64,000 bases of DNA from the NCBI GenBank assembly GCA_963827545.1, contig CAWHBI010000014.1, positions 1-64,000 of the forward strand. Reading direction: 5' to 3'. The notes beneath the pieces are model-generated. The model searched no databases. It worked only from the letters and a program-made list of their open reading frames with translations, and was not told the DNA's origin. The DNA comes from AWTP1-13 sp963827545 (GTDB lineage: Bacteria > Pseudomonadota > Alphaproteobacteria > Rhizobiales > Hyphomicrobiaceae). The translations under genes and the position numbers were made by a program. Shown here in pieces: positions 37,216 through 46,200 of the stretch; position 1 is the stretch's first letter, and each line of letters begins with the position of its first letter.

Positions 37216-38463
37216 TCACGAGAAGCGCTCGCAGCGATAGGGCGCAGGATCGGTGAACGGCGCCTCGCCGGTCAGCAGCTCGGCCAGCAGGCGGCCCGTC
37301 ACCGGCCCCATGGTAAATCCCAGATGGTGATGGCCGAAATTGAACCACAGGCCCGCATGGTCCGGCGCCCTGCCGACAACGGGCAGCATGTCCGGCAGGC
37401 ACGGGCGTCGCCCGAGCCACGGCTCGGCATCCATGCGCTCGCCGAGGGGAAACAGCTCGCGCGCGCGTACCTCTGATTTCTCGACCTGGACCGGGGTCGG
37501 CGGTGCGTCGCGGACGGCAAATTCGGCCCCGGTGGTCAGGCGGATGCCGCGCGTCATCGGCGTCAGCGCGAAGCCGTTCTCGGCATCGAGCACCGGGCGG
37601 ATGAGCGTGGCATTGCCCTGCGCCCTGAAATGCATGTGATAGCCGCGCTTGACGCCGAGCGGAAAGCGGTAGCCGAGCGGGCGGAAGACGTCGTCGGACC
37701 AGGGGCCGAGCGCAATGACCGCGTCCGAGGCAGTCAGCGGGCCCGCGGCCGTCTCGATCTCCCAGCCTTTCTGCCCTTCCTGCAACGAGCGTGCATCGCC
37801 CAGGATGAAGCGCCCGCCCCGCTCCTCCAGCAGCCTGGCATACGCCTTCACCACCGCCCCCGGATCGGCGACGCTCACCGGATCGGGCATCAGCACCCCG
37901 CCGGCAATGCCGTTCTTGAGATGCGGCTCCAATGCAGCGACCTTGTCGGCATCCACCGCCTGGAAGTTCACGCCATAGGACTCGCGGTCCTTGGCATCCT
38001 TGGCAAGCGCGAGCTGCCGCGCCGCCTCGGTGCGGTAGACCCGCAGATAGCCCGTGCGGCGCAGGATGCCCAGAATGCCGGCATCCGCCATCAGGGCTTC
38101 GTGCTCGATGATGCAGCGCTCGATCAGCGGCCGCGCGCCCCGCGACGTCTGCGCCAATCCCTCGGGCGTGGAGGCGCGCCAGTAGCGATACAGCCAGGGC
38201 GCGATGCTGGGCAGAGCGCGCCAATGCAGATGCGCCTCCGGCCGCAGGTTGAGGGCGTAGGCTGCGAGCAGTCCGAGATCACGCGGGAAGGGATAGGGCA
38301 CCACGCCCTCGCGCTGAATGATGCCGGTGTTGCCGTGGCTCGTCTCCTCGCCCGGATCCCGCCGGTCGACGAGCACGACCGAGCGGCCCCGCTTCTGCAG
38401 GTGCAGCGCGGTCGACACGCCGACGATGCCGCCGCCCAGCACGATCACGTCCGTTCGCCCCAT
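37216..38463 (-). CDS. D-amino-acid dehydrogenase-like FAD oxidoreductase
   Basis: 415-residue DAO-family flavoenzyme, the length of DadA. It has the dinucleotide site VIVLGGGIVGVSTALHLQKR, ETSHGNTGI, and the C-terminal GLWFNFGHHHLGFTMGPVTG. It would oxidise D-amino acids to keto acids, passing electrons to the respiratory chain. ATG 38463 is used; a GTG 15 bases upstream is possible. The convergent P1 peptidase, which may release D-amino acids or amides, fits this role, but that link is inference. Confidence 0.85.
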   Translation of the reverse strand: MGRTDVIVLGGGIVGVSTALHLQKRGRSVVLVDRRDPGEETSHGNTGIIQREGVVPYPFPRDLGLLAAYALNLRPEAHLHWRALPSIAPWLYRYWRASTPEGLAQTSRGARPLIERCIIEHEALMADAGILGILRRTGYLRVYRTEAARQLALAKDAKDRESYGVNFQAVDADKVAALEPHLKNGIAGGVLMPDPVSVADPGAVVKAYARLLEERGGRFILGDARSLQEGQKGWEIETAAGPLTASDAVIALGPWSDDVFRPLGYRFPLGVKRGYHMHFRAQGNATLIRPVLDAENGFALTPMTRGIRLTTGAEFAVRDAPPTPVQVEKSEVRARELFPLGERMDAEPWLGRRPCLPDMLPVVGRAPDHAGLWFNFGHHHLGFTMGPVTGRLLAELLTGEAPFTDPAPYRCERFS

Positions 38464-39101
38464 GGAACCTGCCTTCACGCCTCGAGCCGGGAAACCGAAG
38501 GCGTGCCTATAGCGCGTGCGGGGTGCGAATGCAGCTGCCGATGCCGCGGGCTTGCCATGCGGATGTGCACGGCTGCGCTCCGCGGTCGCGCGATCTCGCC
38601 CAGTGCCGCGAGCTCCTATCGCCCTCCATCATGCGCCAAGAGCAAGGTCGCGGCTGCGAAACAGGCGCAGATTGTGGCAAGCTCACCCCACGTATCCACC
38701 CGTCATCCGGAAGCAGCGAGCGAGGTTGTCCAGGATCTGCTGTAAACGACGACGCTTGCAGCATATCTCGGATGCCAGATATGGTGCGTCCCGTTGCGAA
38801 ATCGGGTGCCGCTCGACCGCACGCCTTCCCACACCTGATGCGCGTTGCTCCCGGTCCCTGCCGCCCGCCGCGCCCGGCGCTTGCATGGCGGCCCCGGATT
38901 GACGTGGCAGCACGGCAACTGGGTGCGCGCGCCACCGTCCTGCAGCACGCGAGACTGCGCCTACAGGTTGTCAGCGCGAACCTGGAAGGCTAAATAAATT
39001 GTCCGATGACCGGACAAGTTCGCATGGTGCGGCCAAACAAACGGTCGACAGCAAAGAGCCGGCAGCAACAAGCCGTTGGCTTTGGAGAGGAGACGACACT
39101 C
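38464..39101. other. Gene-free upstream region of the TRAP operon
   Basis: 638 bp between the D-amino-acid dehydrogenase-like gene and dctP without a convincing gene; open frames there have biased, non-protein-like composition. It contains an imperfect palindrome CATATCT-N8-AGATATG at 38762-38783 and the operator described separately at 38999-39017. Confidence 0.6.
38999..39017 (+). promoter_or_regulatory. Palindromic operator before the TRAP operon
   Basis: TTGTCCG-ATGAC-CGGACAA, a perfect 7-bp inverted repeat with a 5-bp centre, 85 bp before the dctP start and preceded by an AT-rich stretch (TAAATAAA). The form (TTGTC...GACAA) is typical for FadR/GntR-family regulators of TRAP and sugar-acid operons. 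No such regulator gene is in the window. Confidence 0.6.
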
Positions 39102-40097
39102 ATGGACAGGCGATTTTTCGTGCGGTTGGGGCTGATGCTCGTTGCGATCGGCGCGCTTGCTGCGCCGCCCGCCGTTGCCCAGACCAAGCTGGTGCTGAAA
39201 GCCACCGACGTCCACCCGCTCGGCTACCCCACTGTGGAAGCCGTGGTGCGCATGAGCAAGAAGCTGGAGACCGCCACCAATGGCCGCGTAACCATCCAGA
39301 TGTACCCGTCGATGCAGCTCGGCGGCGAGAAGGAGATGATCGAGCAGGCGCAGGTGGGGGCGCTGCAGATGGCCCGCATCAGCGTCGGCCCCATGGGCCC
39401 GATCGTTCCCGAGCTCAACGTTTTCAACCTGCCGTTCATGTTCCGCGACACCGCGCACATGGAGAAGGTGATCGATGGGCCTATCGGCGAGGAGCTTCTG
39501 AAGAAGCTCAGTGATCACGCAACTGCCGGGCTCATCGGACTGTGCTGGATGAATGCCGGCACGCGCAACGTCTACAACAGCAAACACCCCGTCAACACGG
39601 TTCAGGATCTCAAGGGCCTCAAGATCCGCATGATGGGCAACCCGGTGTTCGTCGACACCATGAACTCTCTGGGCGGCAACGGCATCATGATGGGCTTCGA
39701 TCAGCTCATCAGCGCGCTGCAGACCGGGGTGGTGGACGGCGCGGAGAACAACGAGCCGAGCTACGCGACCGGTCAGCACTACCGCCACGCCAAGTTCTAT
39801 TCCATGACCGGGCATCTCATGATCCCGGAGATTCTGGTGTTCTCGAAACGGAGCTGGGAGACGCTGTCGAAGGAAGACCAGGGGCTGATCATGAAGCTGG
39901 CCAAGGAGGCGCAGCAGGAGCAAAGGGGCCTCTGGTACGACATGGAGAAGAAATCCATGGCCCAGATGAAGGAGGCCGGCGCACAGGTCAACGAGGTTCC
40001 CGACCGCAAGCCCTTCCAGGCGGCGGTAAAACCCGTGTGGGACAAGTATGGAGCCCAGCACACCGCGCTCATCCAGCGCATCCAGGACGTGAAGTGA
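39102..40097 (+). CDS. dctP: TRAP transporter solute receptor, DctP family
   Basis: 331-residue periplasmic receptor with signal peptide (LGLMLVAIGALAAPPAVA, then QTKLVLKATDVHPLGYPTVE). DctP-family features: MYPSMQLGGEKEMIEQAQVG, VFNLPFMFRD, and LKGLKIRMMGNPVFVDTMNS with the carboxylate-binding arginine. It hands an organic acid to DctQM. ATG 39102 has TTGGAGAGGAG upstream. A hairpin between dctP and dctQ may keep the receptor in excess of the permeases. Confidence 0.93.
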   Translation: MDRRFFVRLGLMLVAIGALAAPPAVAQTKLVLKATDVHPLGYPTVEAVVRMSKKLETATNGRVTIQMYPSMQLGGEKEMIEQAQVGALQMARISVGPMGPIVPELNVFNLPFMFRDTAHMEKVIDGPIGEELLKKLSDHATAGLIGLCWMNAGTRNVYNSKHPVNTVQDLKGLKIRMMGNPVFVDTMNSLGGNGIMMGFDQLISALQTGVVDGAENNEPSYATGQHYRHAKFYSMTGHLMIPEILVFSKRSWETLSKEDQGLIMKLAKEAQQEQRGLWYDMEKKSMAQMKEAGAQVNEVPDRKPFQAAVKPVWDKYGAQHTALIQRIQDVK

Positions 40098-40116
40098 GCT
40101 GAGGCCGCTGAGCGGC

Positions 40117-40154
40117 AAAGCCGGCTGCTTCCTGACCGGACGCGGCCGGCTTTT
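40117..40154 (+). terminator. Attenuator-like hairpin between dctP and dctQ
   Basis: AAGCCGGC and GCCGGCTT pair across a 19-base loop, followed by TTCG. Such partial terminators in TRAP operons lower expression of the permease genes relative to the receptor. Confidence 0.6.
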
Positions 40155-40173
40155 CGTGTGAAGGGGGGCGCAA

Positions 40174-40692
40174 GTGATAGCGCGATACGTCCGGTTGATG
40201 GATGCCGTCAACACCGCCTGCCTGTTCGTGGCAGGCGCCTGCCTCGTGGTCATCACCATCATCATTCCCTACGGCGTCTTCTGCCGCTACGTCTTGAACA
40301 GCGCCGCTTCCTGGCCCGAGCCGATGGCGATCCTGCTGATGATCGTGCTGTCGTTTCTGTCGGCCGTCGTCTGCTATCGGGAATATCTGCACATCGGCGT
40401 CGGCGTGCTGCCGGCTTTCCTGGGCGAGCCCGCCAAGACCTATCTGGGTTGGTTTCTCGAAGCCTGCATGCTCGCCACCAACCTCTTCATGCTGTGGTGG
40501 GGCCTCAAGCTGGTGCAAACCACCTGGTATCAGAGCATTCCGGAGTTTCCGATCATCTCGGCGGGCGTGGCGTACTTGCCGATCCCGATCGGCGGCACCC
40601 TGACCAGCCTGTTCGTGATCGAGCGCTTCCTGACGCAGAAGTTCTTCTCCGTGCCGGAGCTCGAGACCGTCGCCCAGACATCGACCGAGTGA
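40174..40692 (+). CDS. dctQ: TRAP transporter small permease, DctQ family
   Basis: 172 residues with four hydrophobic spans (ACLFVAGACLVVITIIIPYG, EPMAILLMIVLSFLSAVVC, LEACMLATNLFMLWWGL, and one near 130-150) and the family hallmark VFCRYVLNSAASWPEP. The GTG at 40174 follows GGGGGG. It forms the membrane unit with DctM, whose gene begins 20 bp later. Confidence 0.9.
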   Translation: MIARYVRLMDAVNTACLFVAGACLVVITIIIPYGVFCRYVLNSAASWPEPMAILLMIVLSFLSAVVCYREYLHIGVGVLPAFLGEPAKTYLGWFLEACMLATNLFMLWWGLKLVQTTWYQSIPEFPIISAGVAYLPIPIGGTLTSLFVIERFLTQKFFSVPELETVAQTSTE

Positions 40693-40712
40693 TTGGAGCC
40701 GCAAGGCGCACC

Positions 40713-41996
40713 ATGGACATTCTCATTCTCGCCGGCACCTTCACCGTCGTCTGCCTATTGGGAATGCCGGTCGCCTATGCGCTGGGGATCGCCGCCATCC
40801 TGGCCGCCCTGTGGGCCGGCATCCCGCTCGAAGCGGTCATGCTCAAGGTGTCGGGCGGCATGAGCAGCTTCTCGCTGCTGGCGATACCGTTCTTCATCCT
40901 GGCCGGCTCCATCATGGCCGTGGGCGGCATGGCCGAGCGGCTCGTCAATCTCGCCAAGGTGTTCGTGGGCTTCATCCGCGGCGGCATGGCCCTCGTCAAC
41001 ATCATCGCATCGACGATGTTCGGCTGCCTCTCGGGCTCCTCGGTTGCCGACACCGCTGCTGTCGGCTCGGTGATGATCCCGGAGATGATCAAGAACGGCT
41101 ACCCGCGCCTGTTTGCCGTCAATGTGACCATTTCGGGCTCGCTGCAGCCGCTGCTGCTGCCGCCCTCGCACAACATGATCATCTATTCGCTGGCTGCGGG
41201 CGGCACCATCTCGGTCGCGCACCTGTTCGTGGGCGGCGTCATCCCTGCCCTGCTGCTCGGCCTGTCCTTGATCATTCTGGTCCTCCTGATCGCCCATCGG
41301 GACAACCTCCCCAAGGGCGAGGTCGTACCGCTGCGCCAGGCGATAAGGATCGCCATCGATGCCACGTGGGGGATGATCACGATTGCGATCATCCTCGGCG
41401 GCATCCTGTCGGGCTTGTTCACGCCAACCGAATCCGGGGCGGTCGCCTGCGTCTATGCATTCCTCGTCACCATGTTCGTCTATCGCGACTACAAATGGCG
41501 CGACCTGCCGAAGCTCATTGCCCGGGTGGTGCGCACGGTCGGCATGGTCATGATCATGATCGGCTTCTCGATCGCCTTCGGCTACATGATGGCGATCATG
41601 CGCATTCCCGCAAAGGTCACGGAGTTTTTCGTGACCATCTCCAGCGACAAGTACACGTTCCTCCTGTACGTCAATATCCTGCTGCTGGTGCTGGGCACCT
41701 TCATGGACCTGGCGCCGATGCTCCTCATCTGTACGCCGATCTTTTTGCCGGTGATCCAAACGTTCGGCATCGACCCCGTGCACTTCGGCATCATCATGAT
41801 CCTCAACCTCGGCATCGGCCTGCTCACCCCGCCCGTCGGGCCAACCATGGTCGTGGGGTGTGCGATCGGGAAGGTTTCGATGGAGGCCGTGTCGCGCAGC
41901 ATCCTCATTTTCTACATCCCGATGCTGATCGTGCTCGGGCTCGTCACCTACATCCCCGCGCTCACGCTCTGGCTGCCGTCGCTGCTGCTGAAATAG
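40713..41996 (+). CDS. dctM: TRAP transporter large permease, DctM family
   Basis: 427-residue integral membrane subunit with about 12 spans. Conserved parts include IPFFILAGSIMAVGGMAERL, STMFGCLSGSSVADTAAVGS, IPEMIKNGYPRLFAVNVT, and GLLTPPVGPTMVVGCAIGKV near the C-terminus. It drives sodium-coupled uptake of the substrate bound by DctP; the substrate is probably a carboxylic or sugar acid. Last gene of the operon; a block of repeats follows. Confidence 0.93.
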   Translation: MDILILAGTFTVVCLLGMPVAYALGIAAILAALWAGIPLEAVMLKVSGGMSSFSLLAIPFFILAGSIMAVGGMAERLVNLAKVFVGFIRGGMALVNIIASTMFGCLSGSSVADTAAVGSVMIPEMIKNGYPRLFAVNVTISGSLQPLLLPPSHNMIIYSLAAGGTISVAHLFVGGVIPALLLGLSLIILVLLIAHRDNLPKGEVVPLRQAIRIAIDATWGMITIAIILGGILSGLFTPTESGAVACVYAFLVTMFVYRDYKWRDLPKLIARVVRTVGMVMIMIGFSIAFGYMMAIMRIPAKVTEFFVTISSDKYTFLLYVNILLLVLGTFMDLAPMLLICTPIFLPVIQTFGIDPVHFGIIMILNLGIGLLTPPVGPTMVVGCAIGKVSMEAVSRSILIFYIPMLIVLGLVTYIPALTLWLPSLLLK

Positions 41997-42086
41997 CTCG
42001 CGCTTCCCTGGCGAGGCACGTCCTCGAGCATGGGACGCGAGAGTGCAGAAGACCGCAGATCATACCGGCGAAACAATCAACACACC

Positions 42087-42314
42087 CGTCATGCCGGAGG
42101 CATGCTTCCAGCATGACCCGGAAGTCGAGGCGTCGCCGAGACTGTCCGGGATCTGCGGCACGGACACCGCTCGCCGCAGATCCGGCGAGCCAATGAACTA
42201 CTCGTCATGCCGGAGGCATGCTTCCAGGATGACCCGGAAGCCGAGCCCCGGCCTCCGAGCCGGGGCGAGACTATCCGGATCCGCCGCACGGACACCGCTC
42301 GCCGCAGATCCCGG
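42087..42314 (+). repeat. Two tandem copies of a ~100-bp dispersed repeat
   Basis: Copies at 42087-42185 and 42203-42314 share CGTCATGCCGGAGGCATGCT, TGACCCGGAAG and CGGACACCGCTCGCCGCAGA. The second copy has an extra 14-bp palindromic CCCCGGCCTCCGAGCCGGGG. Together they occupy most of the 389-bp gap between dctM and the SUMF1-like gene; nothing else is visible there. Confidence 0.8.
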
Positions 42315-42385
42315 CTCTGCGCGATCCGCGCTTCTAGCGCGATCGCTGGGCCGGGATGACGGGTGGAAAGATAGACTGCTTGGTA

Positions 42386-43465
42386 TTACAGCGCTCTCGC
42401 CACGCGGAAGCTTTGCACGCCGCTGCGGTTGTGCGGCAGGTTCCAATAGCGGAACGCGGCGCGCAGGAAGTCGGGGCTATAGTTCCAGGCGCCGCCGCGG
42501 GCGACCCGCCAGGTGCAGTCGCCGGTCACCCTTGCGCTGCCGTCTCCGGGATTGCCGGCGTTGCTCTCGTTCCAGCAGTCGTCCGTCCAGTCCCACACGT
42601 TGCCGTGCACGTTGTAGAGGCCCCAGGGATTGGGACGGAAGCTGTCGACCCGTACCGTGTGCTGCCGCCACTCGCCCTTCAGGCCCTGGGCGTAGGTGAA
42701 GTTGCCGTTGTAGCTGGCCTCATCCGTCGAGATCGAAGAGCCCCACCAGAAGGGCGTGGCCGTGCCGGCGCGCGTCACGTACTCGCGTTCCGTTTCGGAG
42801 GGCAGGCGGTAGGTCTTGCCGGTCTTCGCCGACAGCCAGGCCACGTAGCCCTTGGCAGCCTTCAGGTCGACGCACGTCACCGGGTGGCGGTCGTCCTGGG
42901 CAAACCCGGGCGACCGCCACGAGCGATCGGCGCGCTCCTCCCACGTGGTCCCGGTCCAGAAATAGCAGCCCTCATCCAGCTTGTGGCTCGTCGCCGCGAC
43001 GAATGCGCCGAACTCGGCGCGCGTCACCGCAAATGCCCCCACCGCGAACGGTCGGGCGATCGTCACCCGCACCTGGTCTTCGCGCTCGGCGGCCCGTGCC
43101 GGCTCGTCCGCCGGCGAGCCCATCGTGAAGGTTCCGGCCGGGACGACCACCATCTCGGGGCAGTCCGCGCAGTCCCTGAACCGCTCACCGCCGCCAGGCT
43201 TGAGGCAGCGGCGCTCGCCCGTGCCGATGGCAACCTCGACGCCGTCGCAGCTCTGCGCTTTGGCCGGGCCGATGAGCCACCGTGTAGGTTGGGTTAGCGC
43301 GGCCACCGTCGCTGATAAGGTGCCGGGACGCCGATCCGCGCGTAACCCAACATCGGCCGGCTCGAAGCGTTGGGTTGCGCGCTCCGCCCCAACCCAACCC
43401 ACCAGGTCACCGCCAATCGAGAGCACCCCGATCACGCAGACTACCGCGAGCCGCAACGCCGCCAT
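42386..43465 (-). CDS. SUMF1/formylglycine-generating-enzyme-like protein, insertion in its N-terminus
   Basis: 359 residues. The FGE-sulfatase domain (PF03781) begins MVVVPAGTFTMGSPADEP and shows RLPSETEREYVTRAGT, NPWGLYNVHGNVWDWTDD and RVARGGAWNYSPDFLRAAFR. The copper-binding cysteine pair of true formylglycine-generating enzyme is not evident, so the protein may act in another FGE-like role. The N-terminus starts as a signal peptide (MAALRLAVVCVIGVLSIG), is broken by about 40 residues encoded by the repeat at 43284-43401, and then resumes as GPAKAQSCDGVEV. Export may be lost or altered. Confidence 0.85.
   Translation of the reverse strand: MAALRLAVVCVIGVLSIGGDLVGWVGAERATQRFEPADVGLRADRRPGTLSATVAALTQPTRWLIGPAKAQSCDGVEVAIGTGERRCLKPGGGERFRDCADCPEMVVVPAGTFTMGSPADEPARAAEREDQVRVTIARPFAVGAFAVTRAEFGAFVAATSHKLDEGCYFWTGTTWEERADRSWRSPGFAQDDRHPVTCVDLKAAKGYVAWLSAKTGKTYRLPSETEREYVTRAGTATPFWWGSSISTDEASYNGNFTYAQGLKGEWRQHTVRVDSFRPNPWGLYNVHGNVWDWTDDCWNESNAGNPGDGSARVTGDCTWRVARGGAWNYSPDFLRAAFRYWNLPHNRSGVQSFRVARAL
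43284..43401 (-). repeat. GTTGGGTT-type palindromic element inside the SUMF1-like gene
   Basis: Begins TAGGTTGGGTTAGCGCGGCC and ends CGCTCCGCCCCAACCCAACC, with internal copies (GTAACCCAACA, GCGTTGGGTTGCGCGC). Related to the elements at 45612-45675, 50398-50482 and 53060-53144. It stays open in the gene's frame. Confidence 0.8.
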
Positions 43466-43471
43466 CGACGC

Positions 43472-44149
43472 TCATCGCCCTCCCAGATGCTTCGCCCAGA
43501 ATGCCAGGGTCCGCTCCCAGGCGAGCTCGGCGGCCGCACGGTCGTGAGCATCGCGCTGCTCGTTCACGAAGCCATGCTCGGCGTCGTAGCGGAACACCTC
43601 GGCGTCTTTACCCGCAGCCTTCAGGCCCGCCTCGAACTTGTCGACGGCCTGCGGTGTGCACCAGTCGTCCTTGTTGGCGAAGTGCGCCTGCAGGGGAACC
43701 TTCACGTCCGCCGGCTTGGCGACCGTCTCGGGCGGCAGCCCGTAGAAGCAAACCCCCGCGCCGATCTCGGGAATGCGGCAGGCACCGAGGATGGTCAATG
43801 CACCGCCCATGCAGAAGCCGGTGAGCCCCACCTTCGCACCTGTCTTCTTGAGGAGAAGCGCGGCCCCGCGCACGGTCTGATCCGTAGCGTCGAGGAAGTT
43901 GAGCGAGTTCATCTCGCGTCCGGCCGCCTCCGTGTCGTGGTAGGGCACGACCGTGCCGGCGTAGAGATCGGGCGCCAGCGCCTCGTAGCCGGCGAGCGCG
44001 AGGCGGTCGCAGATGCCCTTGATCTGGTCCTGCAGGCCCCACCACTCCTGGATGACGACGATCCCCGGCGCGTTGGCGCGGCCGGCCTTTGCCAGGTAGC
44101 CCGCCGCCTCTTTGCCGTCCGGTCGGCGAAACGTGATCTTGGTGCCCAT
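43472..44149 (-). CDS. Dienelactone hydrolase family protein
   Basis: 225-residue alpha/beta hydrolase of the dienelactone hydrolase type. The nucleophile is Cys in GFCMGGAL, Asp in KDDWCTP and His in DAEHGFVNEQ; the start IVVIQEWWGLQDQIKGICDR is typical. The family opens dienelactones in chlorocatechol degradation but many members have other esters as substrates; no aromatic genes are nearby. ATG 44149 follows GAGGAGGAG. It is divergent from purB. Confidence 0.88.
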   Translation of the reverse strand: MGTKITFRRPDGKEAAGYLAKAGRANAPGIVVIQEWWGLQDQIKGICDRLALAGYEALAPDLYAGTVVPYHDTEAAGREMNSLNFLDATDQTVRGAALLLKKTGAKVGLTGFCMGGALTILGACRIPEIGAGVCFYGLPPETVAKPADVKVPLQAHFANKDDWCTPQAVDKFEAGLKAAGKDAEVFRYDAEHGFVNEQRDAHDRAAAELAWERTLAFWAKHLGGR

Positions 44150-44305
44150 CCTCGCTCCTCCTCGCCATTGCTTGGGCGCCGGCGCACGCGGCGCTCGCCT
44201 ACTACAGCAGCCGTTTGCGGCCGGGCCAAGGTCCCTCGATCCACAGGGGATTTGCCCAACGCGCGACGCGGTGGTACCCGACTGTCTCAACGCGAGGCGA
44301 CGCCC

Positions 44306-45607
44306 ATGATTCCCCGCTACACCCGCCCGGAGATGGCCCAGATCTGGGCCCCCGAAACCCGCTTTCGCATCTGGTTCGAGATCGAGGCGCACGCGGCCTC
44401 GGCCATGGCTGAGCTGGGACTGATCCCCAGGGAAGCGGCCCAGGTCATCTGGGACAAGGGTTCCAAGGCCACGTTCGATGTGGCGCGCATCGACGCCATC
44501 GAGCGCGAGGTGAAGCACGACGTCATCGCCTTCCTCACCCACTTGGCCGAGCACGTGGGGCCGGAAGCGCGCTTCGTGCACATGGGGCTCACCTCCTCCG
44601 ACATCGTCGATACCTGCTTCAACGTGCAGCTGGCGCGCGCTGCCGACCTGCTGCTCGCCGATCTCGACAGGCTGCTGGCCGCGCTCGAGAAGCGGGCCAT
44701 GGAGCACAAGCTCACCCCCACCATCGGCCGCAGCCACGCCATCCACGCCGAGCCCACCACCTTCGGGCTCAAGCTCGCCTACGCCTACGCCGAGTTCGCG
44801 CGGGCGAAGGAGCGCATGGCTCGCGCGCGCGCCGAGGTAGCCACCTGCGCCATCTCCGGTGCGGTCGGCACCTTCGCCAACATCGACCCGCGCGTGGAAG
44901 CCTACGTGGCCAAGAAGATGGGCCTCGTGCCGGAGCCGGTGTCGACCCAGATCATCCCGCGCGACCGGCATGCCATGTATTTTGCCACGCTCGCCGTCAT
45001 CGCCTCCTCGCTCGAAAGGCTCGCCGTCGAGATCCGGCACCTTCAGCGCACCGAGGTGCTGGAAGCGGAGGAATTCTTCTCGGAGGGCCAGAAGGGCTCC
45101 TCGGCCATGCCCCACAAGCGCAACCCCGTGCTCAGCGAGAACATCACCGGGCTTGCGCGCATGGTGCGCGCCTACAGCCTGCCGGCCATGGAGAACGTGG
45201 CGCTCTGGCACGAGCGCGACATCTCGCATTCCTCGGCGGAGCGCATGATCGGACCGGACGCCACGGTCACCCTCGACTTCGCGCTGGCGCGCATGGCCGG
45301 CGTGATCGAGAACCTCGTCGTCTATCCCGAGAACATGCGCAAGAACCTGGACCGGCTGGGCGGGCTCATCCACTCGCAGCGCGTTCTCATCGCGCTCGCC
45401 CAAAAAGGCATCGCCCGCGAGGACGCCTACCGCCTCGTGCAGCGCAACGCCATGCGCGTGTGGCAGCAGGGCGGCGACTTCCTCGCCCTGCTAAAGGCCG
45501 ACCCGGACGTCTCGAAAGCGCTCAGTGACGCCGAGCTCGAAGCGTTGTTCGATCTCGGCTATCACACCAAGCACGTCGATACGATCTTTGCTCGCGTGTT
45601 CGGCTAG
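44306..45607 (+). CDS. purB: Adenylosuccinate lyase
   Basis: 433-residue purine enzyme that splits succinylo-AICAR and adenylosuccinate to release fumarate. The fumarase/lyase signature GSSAMPHKRNP is present, as are the start MIPRYTRPEMAQIWAPETRF and GRSHAIHAEPTTFGLKLAY. Full length, no disruption. A GTTGGGTT-type hairpin directly after the stop can serve as a terminator between purB and the convergent glsB. Confidence 0.96.
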   Translation: MIPRYTRPEMAQIWAPETRFRIWFEIEAHAASAMAELGLIPREAAQVIWDKGSKATFDVARIDAIEREVKHDVIAFLTHLAEHVGPEARFVHMGLTSSDIVDTCFNVQLARAADLLLADLDRLLAALEKRAMEHKLTPTIGRSHAIHAEPTTFGLKLAYAYAEFARAKERMARARAEVATCAISGAVGTFANIDPRVEAYVAKKMGLVPEPVSTQIIPRDRHAMYFATLAVIASSLERLAVEIRHLQRTEVLEAEEFFSEGQKGSSAMPHKRNPVLSENITGLARMVRAYSLPAMENVALWHERDISHSSAERMIGPDATVTLDFALARMAGVIENLVVYPENMRKNLDRLGGLIHSQRVLIALAQKGIAREDAYRLVQRNAMRVWQQGGDFLALLKADPDVSKALSDAELEALFDLGYHTKHVDTIFARVFG

Positions 45608-45611
45608 GCAC

Positions 45612-45675
45612 GTTGGGTTGGCGTGGCCACGATCGCCGAGGCCATGCCGCGACGCCGATCCACGCGCAACCCAAC
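45612..45675. repeat. GTTGGGTT-type hairpin between purB and glsB
   Basis: GTTGGGTTGGCGTGG and the matching GCGCAACCCAAC form the outer arms of a 64-bp imperfect hairpin in the gap between two convergent genes; same family as at 43284-43401. Confidence 0.75.
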
Positions 45676-45683
45676 ACTTGCTC

Positions 45684-45944
45684 TCAAAACAAAATCAGCC
45701 TCGCCAGGATCACCACGACGATGGCGCCGATCGCCGACGTCACGATCCACTCGAGCATATCGTTGCCCAGGTTGAGCTTCCAGCCAGCCGCGCTGAAGAT
45801 CCAGCCGCCGACGAAGGCGCCGATGAGCCCGGTGACCAAGTAGGCCAACAGGCCGCTGGGACCGCCGACGATGAAACTCGCGAGCCATCCGGCAATGATG
45901 CCGACCACCGCCATGATGATCAGCTGCTGCGTGTTCATGTTCAT
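45684..45944 (-). CDS. GlsB/YeaQ/YmgE-family stress-response membrane protein
   Basis: 86 residues, three glycine-rich hydrophobic spans (IMAVVGIIAGWLASFIVGG, LLAYLVTGLIGAFVGGWIF and IVTSAIGAIVVVILARLILF). This transglycosylase-associated family is induced by stress in several bacteria, with no known activity. The ATG at 45944 follows GGAGGA; an internal Met is at 45938. Lies 256 bp downstream of lpd on the same strand. Confidence 0.88.
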   Translation of the reverse strand: MNMNTQQLIIMAVVGIIAGWLASFIVGGPSGLLAYLVTGLIGAFVGGWIFSAAGWKLNLGNDMLEWIVTSAIGAIVVVILARLILF

Positions 45945-46200
45945 GAAACGTCCTCCACTTGGCCTGTGCCGCCTTGTGTGCGCGGAAAGCCGCTGGCGCT
46001 GCGGCACTTTCCGGCTGCGAGTGTGGCCGATTCCTCCGACAACGTCGAGAAGCAATGCGGTTTTGTGGCAAAGCCGGCGGCCGCAGCGTGGCTAAACTGA
46101 GCCAAGCCGTCGCACGCATAGCAGCAGGCCGTGGCCGGCTCACCTCCGCGGCGGGTCCCGCCCTGCCGGCGCCGCGCGGAAGGGGCCCCGACGGGCCCGA

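Noticed and set aside
38523..38993. Open frames of 130-156 codons on both strands before the TRAP operon
   Set aside because: Composition is not protein-like, several frames overlap each other, no ribosome site, and the region contains operator palindromes.
43472..45403. A 643-codon open frame on the minus strand across purB
   Set aside because: Only its 3' part (43472-44149) is a gene, the dienelactone hydrolase. The rest is antisense to purB, rich in His/Asp/Arg, and is an effect of high GC codon bias.
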